A stretch of 9,999 nt of DNA, from NCBI GenBank assembly GCA_027023175.1, contig JALVWW010000190.1, positions 1-9,999 on the forward strand, read 5' to 3'. Positions 1-8,166 of the stretch are shown piece after piece. The notes under the pieces are model-generated. The model saw only the letters and a program-made list of their open reading frames with translations. It was not told the DNA's origin and did not search any database. The number at the start of each line of letters is the position of its first letter. Position 1 is the first letter of the stretch. Position numbers and translations under genes: made by a program. The DNA comes from Campylobacterales bacterium. GTDB lineage: Bacteria > Campylobacterota > Campylobacteria > Campylobacterales > JALSKU01.

Positions 1-697
1 TCCAAGACTGAAAAGGAAAAGCTGAAATCTTAAAAAATATCAACATTATGATAGCAGCTCCGCCAAGCTCCGCCAAAGAGAGGTTGGTTGTTTGATGAGA
101 AGAGATATATATACCTATATTTCCAAGTAGTGTTGTTTGAGTATTTAGATACACAAGCAAAGAGCCTAAAAGATAAAAAGCTCCTGCAAATGCTCCCAAA
201 GTCATATACTTAAATGCTGCCTCTATTCGTCTATTGTTTGCTCTATTGAAGCCCGTCATTACATAAATGCTAAGGGATGCTATCTCTAAAGAGATAAATG
301 CGGTAATAAGTTCATTTGAATGTACAAGCATACTCATTCCAAATATACTAAAAAGAAGTAGAGCAAAAAATTCACCTCTAAAGTAGTCTCTTCTTTCAAA
401 ATAGTGCTTTCCTACAAGCATAGTAAAAATACCGCCGCTTATCAACATTAAAGTAAAGTATGAAGATAAAGAATCAGCTATAAACATTTTATTGAAAACT
501 GAAGGAAAAGGTTTGAGCGAGTATAATTTTCCTAGATTTAAAAGCCCCGTTATAACTGACAATCCCAAAAATCCCATAGTTACAAAAGCAAAAGTTTGTA
601 TCTTGATATGTTTAAAACCGCTCATTATCATCAAAACTATTCCGCCTGTACCTAAAGCAATAACCGGTAAAAAATAAAATAGATGTGATAAATTCAT
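1..697 (-). CDS. nuoN: NADH-quinone oxidoreductase subunit N, N-terminal part (cut by window edge)
   Basis: NuoN is one of three antiporter-like, proton-translocating membrane subunits of complex I. The frame opens at ATG 697-695, one base after the nuoM stop, and stays open to position 1, giving 232 codons of a protein usually near 490 residues. It is almost wholly hydrophobic, with repeated membrane helices starting MNLSHLFYFLPVIALGTGG. A conserved helix carries SLEIASLSIY, with Glu138 matching the pump glutamate of the family. The end of the visible part reads FKISAFPFQSW; Lys223 fits the essential helix-7 lysine. The usual PFH at this spot is PFQ here. Position, last in the nuo order after nuoM, supports the call independently of the residues. 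The remaining half, with the second lysine site, lies outside the window. Confidence 0.95.
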   Translation of the reverse strand, partial: MNLSHLFYFLPVIALGTGGIVLMIMSGFKHIKIQTFAFVTMGFLGLSVITGLLNLGKLYSLKPFPSVFNKMFIADSLSSYFTLMLISGGIFTMLVGKHYFERRDYFRGEFFALLLFSIFGMSMLVHSNELITAFISLEIASLSIYVMTGFNRANNRRIEAAFKYMTLGAFAGAFYLLGSLLVYLNTQTTLLGNIGIYISSHQTTNLSLAELGGAAIIMLIFFKISAFPFQSW

Positions 698-698
698 C

Positions 699-2174
699 TT
701 ATATCCCCACTTTCAATATATCGTGTAGATAGTAGTAGATAGTCGGTTCGATTTTAAGTGTAAAAAGATCCGGATAAACACCCATTATGATAATAACCGC
801 GGCTATAGGAATAAGCCCTAAAACTTCATAATAACTCAAATCTTTCATCTTCGATGTATCGTTTGGAGTCTCTTGCAAAATAGCTCTTTGAAACATCCAA
901 AACATAAATGAAGCAGCAACTATCACAGTAGTCGCCGATACTATACCTACGGAAATAGATCTTTTAAATGAGCCTAAAATGATCATAAATTCAGCAACAA
1001 AGCCGTTAGTTCCGGGCAGTCCTACTATGCTAAAAAGAAAAATTGCAAAAAATATCGTAAAAAGCGGTGCGATTTTAGCAATACCGCCTAGTTTGGATAT
1101 ATCAAATGTTCTTAAATTGAAGTGAATTTTACCTACTAAAAGGAAAAGTCCCCCTGTTGCCATAGCATGGGCTATGATCAAAAACAAAGCTCCAAGCATT
1201 GCATACTCATTAAGAGCAAAAACACCGACTACAATAAAACCCAGATGTGAGGCGGAAGAGTAGGCAAACATTTTTTTGATATTGTCCTGCATCAAAGCGG
1301 CAACTCCAAAATAGATAAGCCCAAAAAGTCCAAGCCATACGAAAAATGAGGAGTACTCTTTAAAAAGATCGGGAAAAAGCGGCATTACAAATCTTATAAC
1401 CCCATAAACTCCAAGTTTTGCCATAAAAGAAGATAGTAAAAATACTCCGCCTGTGGGTGCATTTTTATAAGTTTCTAAAAGCCATCCGTGAAACGGAAAA
1501 AGCGGAATTTTAACCATAAATGCTATCATAAATGCCCAAAATAGCCAAAACTTTTCAGTCGGGGAGAGTATGGTTATCTTCGCAAGGTCAATTAACTGAA
1601 AACTCCAAAGATCAAACTCATTGTGAAAAGTGATTCCTAGATATAAAATTGCTAAAAACATAAACAAAGAACCACTTATAGTGTAAATAGTAAATTTTAA
1701 TGTTGAAAAAACTTTTTCATCATGACCAAACATTCCAATGATCAAAAATACAGGAAGCACCATTGTTTCCCAAAAAAAGTAAAAAAGAATCAAATCCAAA
1801 GAAAACAAAGCCCCAAGCATACCGCTTTCTATAAGTAGCATACTGATCCAGTACCCTTTTGTCCTTCCTTCCCACAAAAGAAGATAACCCGAGGGCACCA
1901 AAACTGCAATAAGTATCAATATCACAAGAGAAAATCCATCAATTCCGACATAATAGCTGATACCGTAACTCTCTATCCACGGATGATACTCAATAAACTG
2001 CATATAAGAAACTGGCTCAAAATCCAAAAATACCTTAAAAGAAAGAATAAGTATAACAATACCGGTTAAAAAAGCAAAATTTCTTGTCATTTTAGCATCA
2101 GCTTTTGAGATCATCAGGATAAATGCCATCACCATCGGGGTAAATATAATATAACTTAATATTCCAACATCCAT
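699..2174 (-). CDS. nuoM: NADH-quinone oxidoreductase subunit M (antiporter-like proton pump)
   Basis: This 491-residue polytopic membrane protein has the usual NuoM length. It pumps protons as part of the complex I membrane arm. Family residues visible are Glu136 in FYFFWETMVLPVF, Lys222 in MVKIPLFPFHGW, Lys253 in the next helix (FMAKLGVYG), and Glu395 in GTNGFVAEFMI. Retained histidines are His310 (ASHLGF) and His336 (IIAHAMATGG). After PFHGW, where most family members read LPDAH..APTAG, this protein has LLETYKNAPTGG at 232-243, an unusual variant. The start at 2174 follows the nuoL stop by four bases. A purine-rich GGGGTGAG, overlapping the end of nuoL, serves as ribosome binding site. One base separates its stop from nuoN. 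Confidence 0.96.
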   Translation of the reverse strand: MDVGILSYIIFTPMVMAFILMISKADAKMTRNFAFLTGIVILILSFKVFLDFEPVSYMQFIEYHPWIESYGISYYVGIDGFSLVILILIAVLVPSGYLLLWEGRTKGYWISMLLIESGMLGALFSLDLILFYFFWETMVLPVFLIIGMFGHDEKVFSTLKFTIYTISGSLFMFLAILYLGITFHNEFDLWSFQLIDLAKITILSPTEKFWLFWAFMIAFMVKIPLFPFHGWLLETYKNAPTGGVFLLSSFMAKLGVYGVIRFVMPLFPDLFKEYSSFFVWLGLFGLIYFGVAALMQDNIKKMFAYSSASHLGFIVVGVFALNEYAMLGALFLIIAHAMATGGLFLLVGKIHFNLRTFDISKLGGIAKIAPLFTIFFAIFLFSIVGLPGTNGFVAEFMIILGSFKRSISVGIVSATTVIVAASFMFWMFQRAILQETPNDTSKMKDLSYYEVLGLIPIAAVIIIMGVYPDLFTLKIEPTIYYYLHDILKVGI

Positions 2175-2178
2175 AATC

Positions 2179-4065
2179 TCACCCCATCACATATATCAAA
2201 TAAGTAAAAAACACACTAATTCCTACCAGCATTGAAAATGCATAAAACCTCACATTTCCGTTTTGAAGTATTGAGACAAATTCGCCCATATTGTAAAATG
2301 ATTTGGCAAACATCATAACTGTTCCATCTATAAACTTTTTATCAAATACTTTACCGACAAAATAACTTAAATGCTGTAAATTTTTTACAAAAAGCGTATC
2401 ATATATCTCATCTATATAAAATTTATTGTAAATAATGCCGAAAAGTTTTATATCCTTGCTCATATCGATAGAGGCAAATTTTTTGTATGCCGTATATATT
2501 CCAACAAGCACAACTGCTGTATTGAGACCCATAAGGGAAAATTCAATAAAATGCGATGTCTCTATATCCTTTTCTCCAAGATATGAGAGCCAGTGTGCAA
2601 CCAAATTGCTTCCACCCAGTATCTTCGGTACGCCGATAAAACCTGCAACCAAAGAGCCTATAGCCAATGCTACAAGTGGATAAGTTACCCACCGTGAAAG
2701 ATTTGAGGGGGTTTCAACTCTCTTAGAGCTTTTTGGTGCTATAAAAACCGTAAAAAAGAGTCTAAACATATAATATGCTGTAAGCCCTGCAGTAAAAAGC
2801 TCTACACCCCACAAGATATAATGACCGCTTGCAAAGGCATTAAAAAGTATCTCATCCTTGCTAAAAAATCCCGCAAATGGAAAAATCCCGCAAATTGCCA
2901 AAGTGGCTACCAAAAATGTATAGTAAGTTATCTTTGAAGCATTTTTCATTTCACCCATTTTGAAAATATCTTGCTCATGGTGCAACTGAAGTATCACCGC
3001 GCCCGCGCCCATAAAAAGAAGTGCCTTGAAAAACGCATGGGTAAACACATGAAAAAGCCCTGCACTATAAAAGCCGAGTCCTACTGCTACAAACATATAT
3101 CCCAACTGCGACATAGTCGAATATGCCAAAATCTTTTTAATATCTCTTTGTTTCATAGCAATGACCGCCGCAAATAGTGAGGAAATCGCACCGATAACCG
3201 CGATAAATTCACCGATACTAGGAGTAAGCGCATATAAAAAATGAAATCTTGACACCATATAAACCCCAGCCGTTACCATAGTGGCAGCATGAATCAAAGC
3301 TGAAACCGGCGTAGGTCCTGCCATCGCATCAGGTAGCCACACATATAAAGGTATCTGGGCTGACTTACCCATAGCTCCTACAAAAAGAAAAAAGGCTATG
3401 AAGGAGAGTGTAGAGCTTGGAATATTATTAATATGCTCCTCTAAACTCATATAATCAAACCCAAACTGACCTATATACACAAACAGGGTCGCTAAACCGA
3501 TAATAAAACCGAAATCTCCCACTCTATTTACTATAAAGGCTTTGTTTCCTGCTATCACATTTTGTGCATCTTGGTAGTAAAAACTTATCAAAAGATATGA
3601 GCAAAGTCCAACTCCCTCCCATCCAAAAAACATCACTATCGGATTGTCGGCTAAAACTAAAATTAGCATCATTGCTAAAAAGAGATTGAAGTATGAAAAA
3701 AATTTACCATACCCTTTATCGCCTTTCATATAGCCTACGGCATATATGTGTATAAGCCAACCTATAAAGGTTACAAATAAAGCCATAAATATAGAAAGAT
3801 AATCTGCTAAAAAAGTGATATTTACATCAAAATTAGCAACTTTTAACCACTTAAAAACACTATATTTTATATCTTTTGAACCATTGTGAAGATTTAAAAA
3901 AAGTAAAAATGCAAAAATAAAACTAACTAAAGGTGTCAAAAGTGCAATAGTAGTAAAAATAATATCAGGTATCTTTTTTATCTTTATGCTATACAGATAA
4001 AGTATTCCCACAATCATTGAACCAAATAGCGGTGATAAAACTATCCATAAAAGATATATACTCAT
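2179..4065 (-). CDS. nuoL: NADH-quinone oxidoreductase subunit L (distal proton pump)
   Basis: NuoL sits at the far end of the complex I membrane arm and is one of the three antiporter-like pumps. Its 628 residues are close to the usual length of about 610. Visible signatures are GWEGVGLCSYLLISFY with Glu150, NRVGDFGF near 180, Lys234 in MGKSAQIPLYVWLPDAMAGPTPVSAL (231-256), His259 in LIHAATMVTAGVY, His343 and Lys347 in FTHAFFKALLF, and Lys404 in GFFSKDEIL. After about residue 500 comes the C-terminal extension typical of NuoL: a helix, an amphipathic stretch corresponding to the long lateral helix along the arm, and a final membrane anchor ending in LIYVMG. The ATG overlaps the nuoK stop as ATGA, so translation is probably coupled. 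Nothing looks broken. Confidence 0.97.
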   Translation of the reverse strand: MSIYLLWIVLSPLFGSMIVGILYLYSIKIKKIPDIIFTTIALLTPLVSFIFAFLLFLNLHNGSKDIKYSVFKWLKVANFDVNITFLADYLSIFMALFVTFIGWLIHIYAVGYMKGDKGYGKFFSYFNLFLAMMLILVLADNPIVMFFGWEGVGLCSYLLISFYYQDAQNVIAGNKAFIVNRVGDFGFIIGLATLFVYIGQFGFDYMSLEEHINNIPSSTLSFIAFFLFVGAMGKSAQIPLYVWLPDAMAGPTPVSALIHAATMVTAGVYMVSRFHFLYALTPSIGEFIAVIGAISSLFAAVIAMKQRDIKKILAYSTMSQLGYMFVAVGLGFYSAGLFHVFTHAFFKALLFMGAGAVILQLHHEQDIFKMGEMKNASKITYYTFLVATLAICGIFPFAGFFSKDEILFNAFASGHYILWGVELFTAGLTAYYMFRLFFTVFIAPKSSKRVETPSNLSRWVTYPLVALAIGSLVAGFIGVPKILGGSNLVAHWLSYLGEKDIETSHFIEFSLMGLNTAVVLVGIYTAYKKFASIDMSKDIKLFGIIYNKFYIDEIYDTLFVKNLQHLSYFVGKVFDKKFIDGTVMMFAKSFYNMGEFVSILQNGNVRFYAFSMLVGISVFFTYLIYVMG

Positions 4066-4376
4066 ACTTTATCCCTATGTTGAGATAGTTTATCAAATAT
4101 ATCGGCATCAAGCGAGCCTTTTCTTTTATAAAGAAGTACAACTAAAGACAAAAATAGTGCTGCCTCGGCTGCACTGATAGCTATGATCATAAGTGAGATC
4201 ACTTGTCCGTCCATGCTATGATAATATCTTGAAACAGATATAAACATCAAATTGATAGCATTTAGCATGAGTTCTAACGACATATATATAACAAATATAT
4301 TTCTTCTTGAAATAACACCAACCGTACCTATGCTAAAAAGCAAAACTGCCACAACCATTACACCAAAGAAGCTCAT
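4062..4376 (-). CDS. nuoK: NADH-quinone oxidoreductase subunit K
   Basis: A 104-residue protein with three predicted membrane helices, matching the usual 100 or so for NuoK, a small complex I membrane subunit equivalent to MrpC/ND4L. The two conserved membrane glutamates are present: Glu35 in YMSLELMLNAINL (helix 2) and Glu71 in AISAAEAALFLSLV (helix 3). Both are needed for energy coupling in the family. A polar tail (KRKGSLDADIFDKLSQHRDKV) follows. The start ATG shares one base with the nuoJ stop (TAATG), and the stop overlaps the nuoL start as ATGA. It is therefore tightly packed between its normal partners. Confidence 0.97.
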   Translation of the reverse strand: MSFFGVMVVAVLLFSIGTVGVISRRNIFVIYMSLELMLNAINLMFISVSRYYHSMDGQVISLMIIAISAAEAALFLSLVVLLYKRKGSLDADIFDKLSQHRDKV

Positions 4377-4870
4377 TATATCTTCCTTTTGGCAAATACA
4401 ATAGCCCCTATCAAGGAGACTATCAGCAAAATAGAGATCAACTCAAACGGCAAAAGCCAATCTTTATACAAAACCATTCCCAAAGATTTGACACTCCCAA
4501 ATCCATCATCAAGAAGAGGTATGCCTCTTTCAGGCATCGTACGAAGTGCTTTTAAAAGAGCTATATCAATGGGGATAATAACTACAGCGGATATAATTAT
4601 ATTTCTTAACTTTTTAGGCTCTTTTGGTAAATTTTCCTCTTGTATATTTAAAAACATTATGATAAGAAGTATCAGAGTGATTATAGCACCGGCATATACA
4701 ATAATTTGTACCAAAAATAAAAATGTAGCACTAAAGAGTGCAAACAATCCGGCAAGACAAAGGAGTGTAACTATAAAACTAAGTGCACTTGTCATAGGCT
4801 CTTTTACATATATCATCACAGTAGCACTAAAGAGTGCAAAAAATGAGAGGATATAAAATACAATCTCCAT
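4376..4870 (-). CDS. nuoJ: NADH-quinone oxidoreductase subunit J
   Basis: NuoJ is a membrane subunit of complex I next to the quinone-site subunit NuoH; its third helix takes part in conformational coupling. At 164 residues and about five helices it has normal size. The best signature is helix 3, VQIIVYAGAIITLILLIIMFLN (near 54-75), with the conserved VQIIVYAGAI. The first helix and the second helix both contain FALFSAT (11-17 and 43-49), encoded by an exact 20-base direct repeat listed separately. The start is ATG 4870, one base beyond the nuoI stop, and the stop shares one base with the nuoK start. Order and sequence agree on the assignment. Confidence 0.95.
   Translation of the reverse strand: MEIVFYILSFFALFSATVMIYVKEPMTSALSFIVTLLCLAGLFALFSATFLFLVQIIVYAGAIITLILLIIMFLNIQEENLPKEPKKLRNIIISAVVIIPIDIALLKALRTMPERGIPLLDDGFGSVKSLGMVLYKDWLLPFELISILLIVSLIGAIVFAKRKI
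4725..4744. repeat. 20-base direct repeat inside nuoJ, copy 1
   Basis: The plus-strand sequence gtagcactaaagagtgcaaa occurs here and again at 4821-4840. The copies are identical over 20 bases and the flanking bases differ. They lie 96 bases apart, a multiple of three, and both are read in the same frame of nuoJ. This copy encodes FALFSAT at residues 43-49 in the second membrane helix. Confidence 0.9.
4821..4840. repeat. 20-base direct repeat inside nuoJ, copy 2
   Basis: This is the second exact copy of the 20-base sequence at 4725-4744. It encodes FALFSAT at residues 11-17 of NuoJ, in the first membrane helix. Recombination between the copies would delete 96 bases, 32 codons, in frame. Confidence 0.9.
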
Positions 4871-4871
4871 A

Positions 4872-5369
4872 TTAACCCTCCTTAAGCTCTTTATTTGCTA
4901 AAAGCTTATCTTTTGTAAGGATAAAATCCTCTCTTTTTTTACCTATGAAACTAAATATTCCAGTATCCATTCTAATTGCATCACAAGGGCAAGCCTCTAC
5001 ACATTCTCCGCAAAATACACACTCAAGCAAATCTATCTCAAATCTTTTAGGCTCTTTTTCATCTATACCGTCATCTCTCTCTTTAGCCTCTATAAAGATA
5101 CACTCTGCCGGACAAGCCGTAGCACACATAAAACAAGCTACACATCTAATACTTCCGTCATATCTATGAGTAAGCCTGTGAACACCTCTATATCTTTTTG
5201 TTATATCTTTAGGCTTTTCTTCAGGATACCACACAACCCTTAAATTATCCGTATCTTTTAAGTTTGTTATAAAATGAGAAAGTGTTACTTTCATGCCGGA
5301 GAATATAGCAGGTAGATAAAGCTTCTCTTTTAATGTATCTCCATATCTTGGTATCTTTTTGATTTTCAT
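4872..5369 (-). CDS. nuoI: NADH-quinone oxidoreductase subunit I (two [4Fe-4S] clusters)
   Basis: NuoI is a ferredoxin-like subunit that holds clusters N6a and N6b and passes electrons from NuoG towards NuoB and quinone. The 165-residue product has two classic 8-iron motifs: CVACFMCATACP (Cys76, 79, 82, 86) and CVFCGECVEACP (Cys117, 120, 123, 127). An N-terminal amphipathic stretch (LPAIFSGMKVTLSHFI) is likely to lie on the membrane. The frame is open up to an ATG at 5444, but I chose ATG 5369. It gives MKIKKIPRYGDTLKEK, overlaps the nuoH stop as ATGA like neighbouring junctions, and removes a 25-residue segment that merely reads across the end of nuoH. No strong ribosome binding site precedes it, consistent with coupling to nuoH. 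Confidence 0.94.
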   Translation of the reverse strand: MKIKKIPRYGDTLKEKLYLPAIFSGMKVTLSHFITNLKDTDNLRVVWYPEEKPKDITKRYRGVHRLTHRYDGSIRCVACFMCATACPAECIFIEAKERDDGIDEKEPKRFEIDLLECVFCGECVEACPCDAIRMDTGIFSFIGKKREDFILTKDKLLANKELKEG

Positions 5370-6649
5370 AGCCCAAACCCTACAACAACCAAAGAGGTTA
5401 TAAACAAGTTGCCTATAGATATAGGAAGCAGATACTTCCAGCAAAGTGTTTGGAGTTGGTCATATCTAAATCTTGGTAGTGTCCACCTTACCCAAATATA
5501 GACCAAATTCATCATAAAAAGTTTTATTATAAAAGTTCCAAACTGTAAAAGTGCAGTCAGTACAGATACACTGTTTGGAGTTTTGGCAACCAAATTAAAA
5601 TACAAAAGCAAAAGTATCAAGGCTATATTTAACCCGATAATTACTTTTGCTAGGATGGCACTCTCTTTGTTTCTTTTATCGTCAGCTTTTTTCCATCTGT
5701 TGTTTTTATACATCCATTTGATAAAAAAATAGCTCAATATCGGAAGCAACACCATAATAGCATAAGAGATGATACTTATATGTGATTTTAAAGACTCGGT
5801 TGAGAGCCAAGGGATATTGTATCCTCCAAAAAACATACTCACTATCACTCCGCTAGATGCACTCATAGCTACATATTCGCCTACAAAAAAAAGTCCAAAC
5901 TTCATGGCGCCATACTCGGTATGAAAACCTCCTACTATCTCACTTTCACCCTCAGCCAGATCAAATGGAGTTCTGTTTGCCTCGGCAAAAGCTGAAACTA
6001 TAAAAGTGATAGCTGCGATAGGCTGAAGCAAAACTCCCCAAGCCGGGATAAAACCTAGTATGAGATGACTCTGTTTAACAGCCATATCATTTAATGAAAT
6101 AGTCCCGTATATAACTATCATAGTTATTACTGAGAGTGCCATGATAGGCTCATAGCTTATAGTCGAGGCACTAGCTCTTAAACCTCCTAAAAGGCTGTAT
6201 TTATTGTCACTACTCCAACCTGCGAGTATGATACCATAGACACTAAGTCCGGCAAAAGCCAAAAACCAAATGATACCCATGTCAGTCGGTAGTGCTTGGA
6301 GCATATATCTTTTACCGTTTATCACAATATCATCCGCAAAAGGAATAACGCTAAAAGTCAAAATGGCACAAAACAAAACTATCGTAGGAGCCAAAGAGAA
6401 AAGAAACCTCTTTTTTATATGAGCGGGGACTATATCCTCTTTGAAAACAAGCTTTAGCATATCCGCAAAAGACTGTATCAATCCTCCTAGTCTAAAGCCT
6501 CCTATATTGCATCTGTTTGGACCAGAGCGGTCTTGAATAAAACCCGCCACCCTTCTTTCCAGCCAGACAAGTACCGGCACACCGCCCAAAGAGAGTAAAA
6601 CTGCGACAAGTATATTTATAAGAACTATACTTATGCCTAAAGTATTCAT
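5366..6649 (-). CDS. nuoH: NADH-quinone oxidoreductase subunit H, long form with extra membrane segment
   Basis: NuoH (ND1) forms much of the quinone tunnel and joins the peripheral and membrane arms. Conserved landmarks are LERRVAGFIQDRSGPNR (30-46), LGGLRASASTISYE (153-166), SAFAEANRTPFDLAEGESE (219-237), GGFHTEYGAMKF (240-251), and WVRWTLPRFRYDQL (386-399). At 427 residues it is about 100 longer than typical NuoH (about 325). Most of the excess lies between FFGGYNIPW (273-281) and the final two helices. It forms two further predicted helices (about 291-311 and 331-352) linked by a very basic loop, KWMYKNNRWKKADDKRNK. The ATG overlaps the nuoG stop as ATGA, and its own stop overlaps the nuoI start the same way. 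Confidence 0.96.
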   Translation of the reverse strand: MNTLGISIVLINILVAVLLSLGGVPVLVWLERRVAGFIQDRSGPNRCNIGGFRLGGLIQSFADMLKLVFKEDIVPAHIKKRFLFSLAPTIVLFCAILTFSVIPFADDIVINGKRYMLQALPTDMGIIWFLAFAGLSVYGIILAGWSSDNKYSLLGGLRASASTISYEPIMALSVITMIVIYGTISLNDMAVKQSHLILGFIPAWGVLLQPIAAITFIVSAFAEANRTPFDLAEGESEIVGGFHTEYGAMKFGLFFVGEYVAMSASSGVIVSMFFGGYNIPWLSTESLKSHISIISYAIMVLLPILSYFFIKWMYKNNRWKKADDKRNKESAILAKVIIGLNIALILLLLYFNLVAKTPNSVSVLTALLQFGTFIIKLFMMNLVYIWVRWTLPRFRYDQLQTLCWKYLLPISIGNLFITSLVVVGFGL

Positions 6650-8151
6650 TTTCTTCTCTCCAGTTGATATCCGTCACTTTTTAAAAGAGTTAAATTGATA
6701 TCACTAAAGATAGGACTTTGATTGAGATACTTTTGCCAAACTCTATTTTCATCTATATACTCATCTTCTATGATACCGAGTATTTCCAAAATAGTCGGCG
6801 GTTGAAGCTCTTTTTGTACTATCTTGTCACTCTTTTGCAAAATCCAGTCACAATTGATATATGAGCCTGCTTTTTCATAGGTAGAGGCTATAGGAATACT
6901 AAGCTTAAATTTATCGCTGTTTATCGAAGTTGTTGTAAAATTGATAACTTTTTTATCTTTTAAAAGTTCAAAATTTTGCTCTGCAATTTTATGTGAAAAG
7001 ATTATGATATTTTTATATTCAAGCAAAGTTTCTTCCAAATCATTTACTACTTCAATATCTAAAAGTTTTGTAGCATTGATATTTGATGCTCTCTCTTTTG
7101 TTTTTAAAAGATTGTCCTCAAAGCTTTCATCAATATACTCTTTTAAAGATGTGACGAGTCTTAATTTTCTTTTGCTAGTCCAAACCTTTATGTAAGCAAG
7201 TTCTTCCAAAGATAAAGAGGGGGAAACTATAACTAAAGAGTTTTTATCTAAAAAAGCCTTTAGCTTATCCATTGAGTCTTGAAGTTCTATCTTTTCACCC
7301 TTAAAAAAAGGATAAAAAAGTCTATTGTCGTTCTCTTTTTTATATGAGTATCTACCGTGATCACATATAAAATATCCATTTACTTTATCATTTCGTCTGG
7401 GTTTAAATCTATAAATTATGTCATCTTGATATTTTGCTTTATCATGTCCTACTCTTAGATTGCAACCTCTTGAACACTCCATGCATATTCCATTGCCGTG
7501 ACTTAAAAACCATACTCTCTTTTTAAAACGAAAGTCTCTATCGGTTAGTGCTCCTACCGGACAAAGATCTACTACATTTCCAGCGTAGGGATTTTCAAAT
7601 TTTTCTCCCGGAAAAGTAGTGATAACAGAGTGATCGCTTCTCTTTTCTACAATTAAATCATCAGTTTTTGTATAAATTTGGGTAAATCTTACACATCTTT
7701 TACAAAGTACGCATCTCTCTTGGTCAAGCATAACTTCACTTCCAAGATGTATATGTTTTTTTGCTTTTACTTTTGGGGTGTCAAGCCTACTCTCATAGAG
7801 TCCTACTTCCATATAGTACTCTTGGAGTTTACATTCACCTGCTTGGTCGCATACAGGACAGTCTATGGGGTGGTTGATAAGCTCTAGCTCTAAGATACCC
7901 CGTTTGACTTTTTCTATCTTTTCACCTTTAGTGCGAACAACCATCCCATCTTTTACGATGGTATCACAAGCTATCTGAGGTCTTTTTTGCCCTTCGATTT
8001 CAACCATACACATTCTACAGTTGCCATCAGGCCCCAAAGCTTCGTGGTAGCAAAAATGGGGCACAGATATGCCATTTTTGAGCATCACATCTATAAGCAA
8101 TGCTCCGTCATTGACTTCAATCTCTTTGTTGTCAATATTTACAGTAAGCAT
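6646..8151 (-). CDS. nuoG: NADH-quinone oxidoreductase subunit G, short form
   Basis: NuoG carries electrons through the peripheral arm of complex I. All the cluster ligands are visible: a plant-type [2Fe-2S] site (Cys34, 45, 48, 62), the His-Cys3 site for N5 (His94, Cys98, 101, 107), the N4 site (Cys147, 150, 153, with Cys197 in DLCPVGALTD), and an N7-like set (Cys223, 226, 230, 263). Beyond about residue 280 the usual molybdopterin-oxidoreductase-type domain is cut down to about 220 residues. It keeps faint echoes (LVIVSPSLSLEELAYIK and STYEKAGSYINCDW). Full-length family members run to about 750-900 residues, and this one has 501. It is first in its operon, with AGGA three bases before the ATG. 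Confidence 0.95.
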   Translation of the reverse strand: MLTVNIDNKEIEVNDGALLIDVMLKNGISVPHFCYHEALGPDGNCRMCMVEIEGQKRPQIACDTIVKDGMVVRTKGEKIEKVKRGILELELINHPIDCPVCDQAGECKLQEYYMEVGLYESRLDTPKVKAKKHIHLGSEVMLDQERCVLCKRCVRFTQIYTKTDDLIVEKRSDHSVITTFPGEKFENPYAGNVVDLCPVGALTDRDFRFKKRVWFLSHGNGICMECSRGCNLRVGHDKAKYQDDIIYRFKPRRNDKVNGYFICDHGRYSYKKENDNRLFYPFFKGEKIELQDSMDKLKAFLDKNSLVIVSPSLSLEELAYIKVWTSKRKLRLVTSLKEYIDESFEDNLLKTKERASNINATKLLDIEVVNDLEETLLEYKNIIIFSHKIAEQNFELLKDKKVINFTTTSINSDKFKLSIPIASTYEKAGSYINCDWILQKSDKIVQKELQPPTILEILGIIEDEYIDENRVWQKYLNQSPIFSDINLTLLKSDGYQLERRK

Positions 8152-8154
8152 AAT

Positions 8155-8158
8155 TCCT
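8155..8158 (-). promoter_or_regulatory. Ribosome binding site of nuoG
   Basis: On the minus strand the sequence GTAGGAATT precedes the nuoG ATG at 8151. AGGA, with three spacer bases, is the only Shine-Dalgarno-like match nearby. The spacing is short, but it supports this ATG as the start. Confidence 0.6.
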
Positions 8159-8166
8159 ACTTTTTT

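Noticed and set aside
56..75. Tandem pair of the 10-base unit agctccgcca
   Set aside because: It is read smoothly as LAELGG in nuoN. Two short copies can arise by chance, and a change in copy number would shift the frame of a core respiratory gene. I see no sign of phase variation.
4389..4856. Open frame of 155 codons on the plus strand
   Set aside because: It lies fully within nuoJ on the other strand and has no recognisable features. nuoJ has a clear family signature.
5370..5444. Longer N-terminus for NuoI from the ATG at 5444
   Set aside because: The extra 25 residues overlap nuoH and do not resemble NuoI. The ATG at 5369 fits the overlap pattern of the operon.
6492..6677. Minus-strand frame across the nuoG/nuoH junction
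   Set aside because: It is out of frame with both clear genes and shows no coding character.
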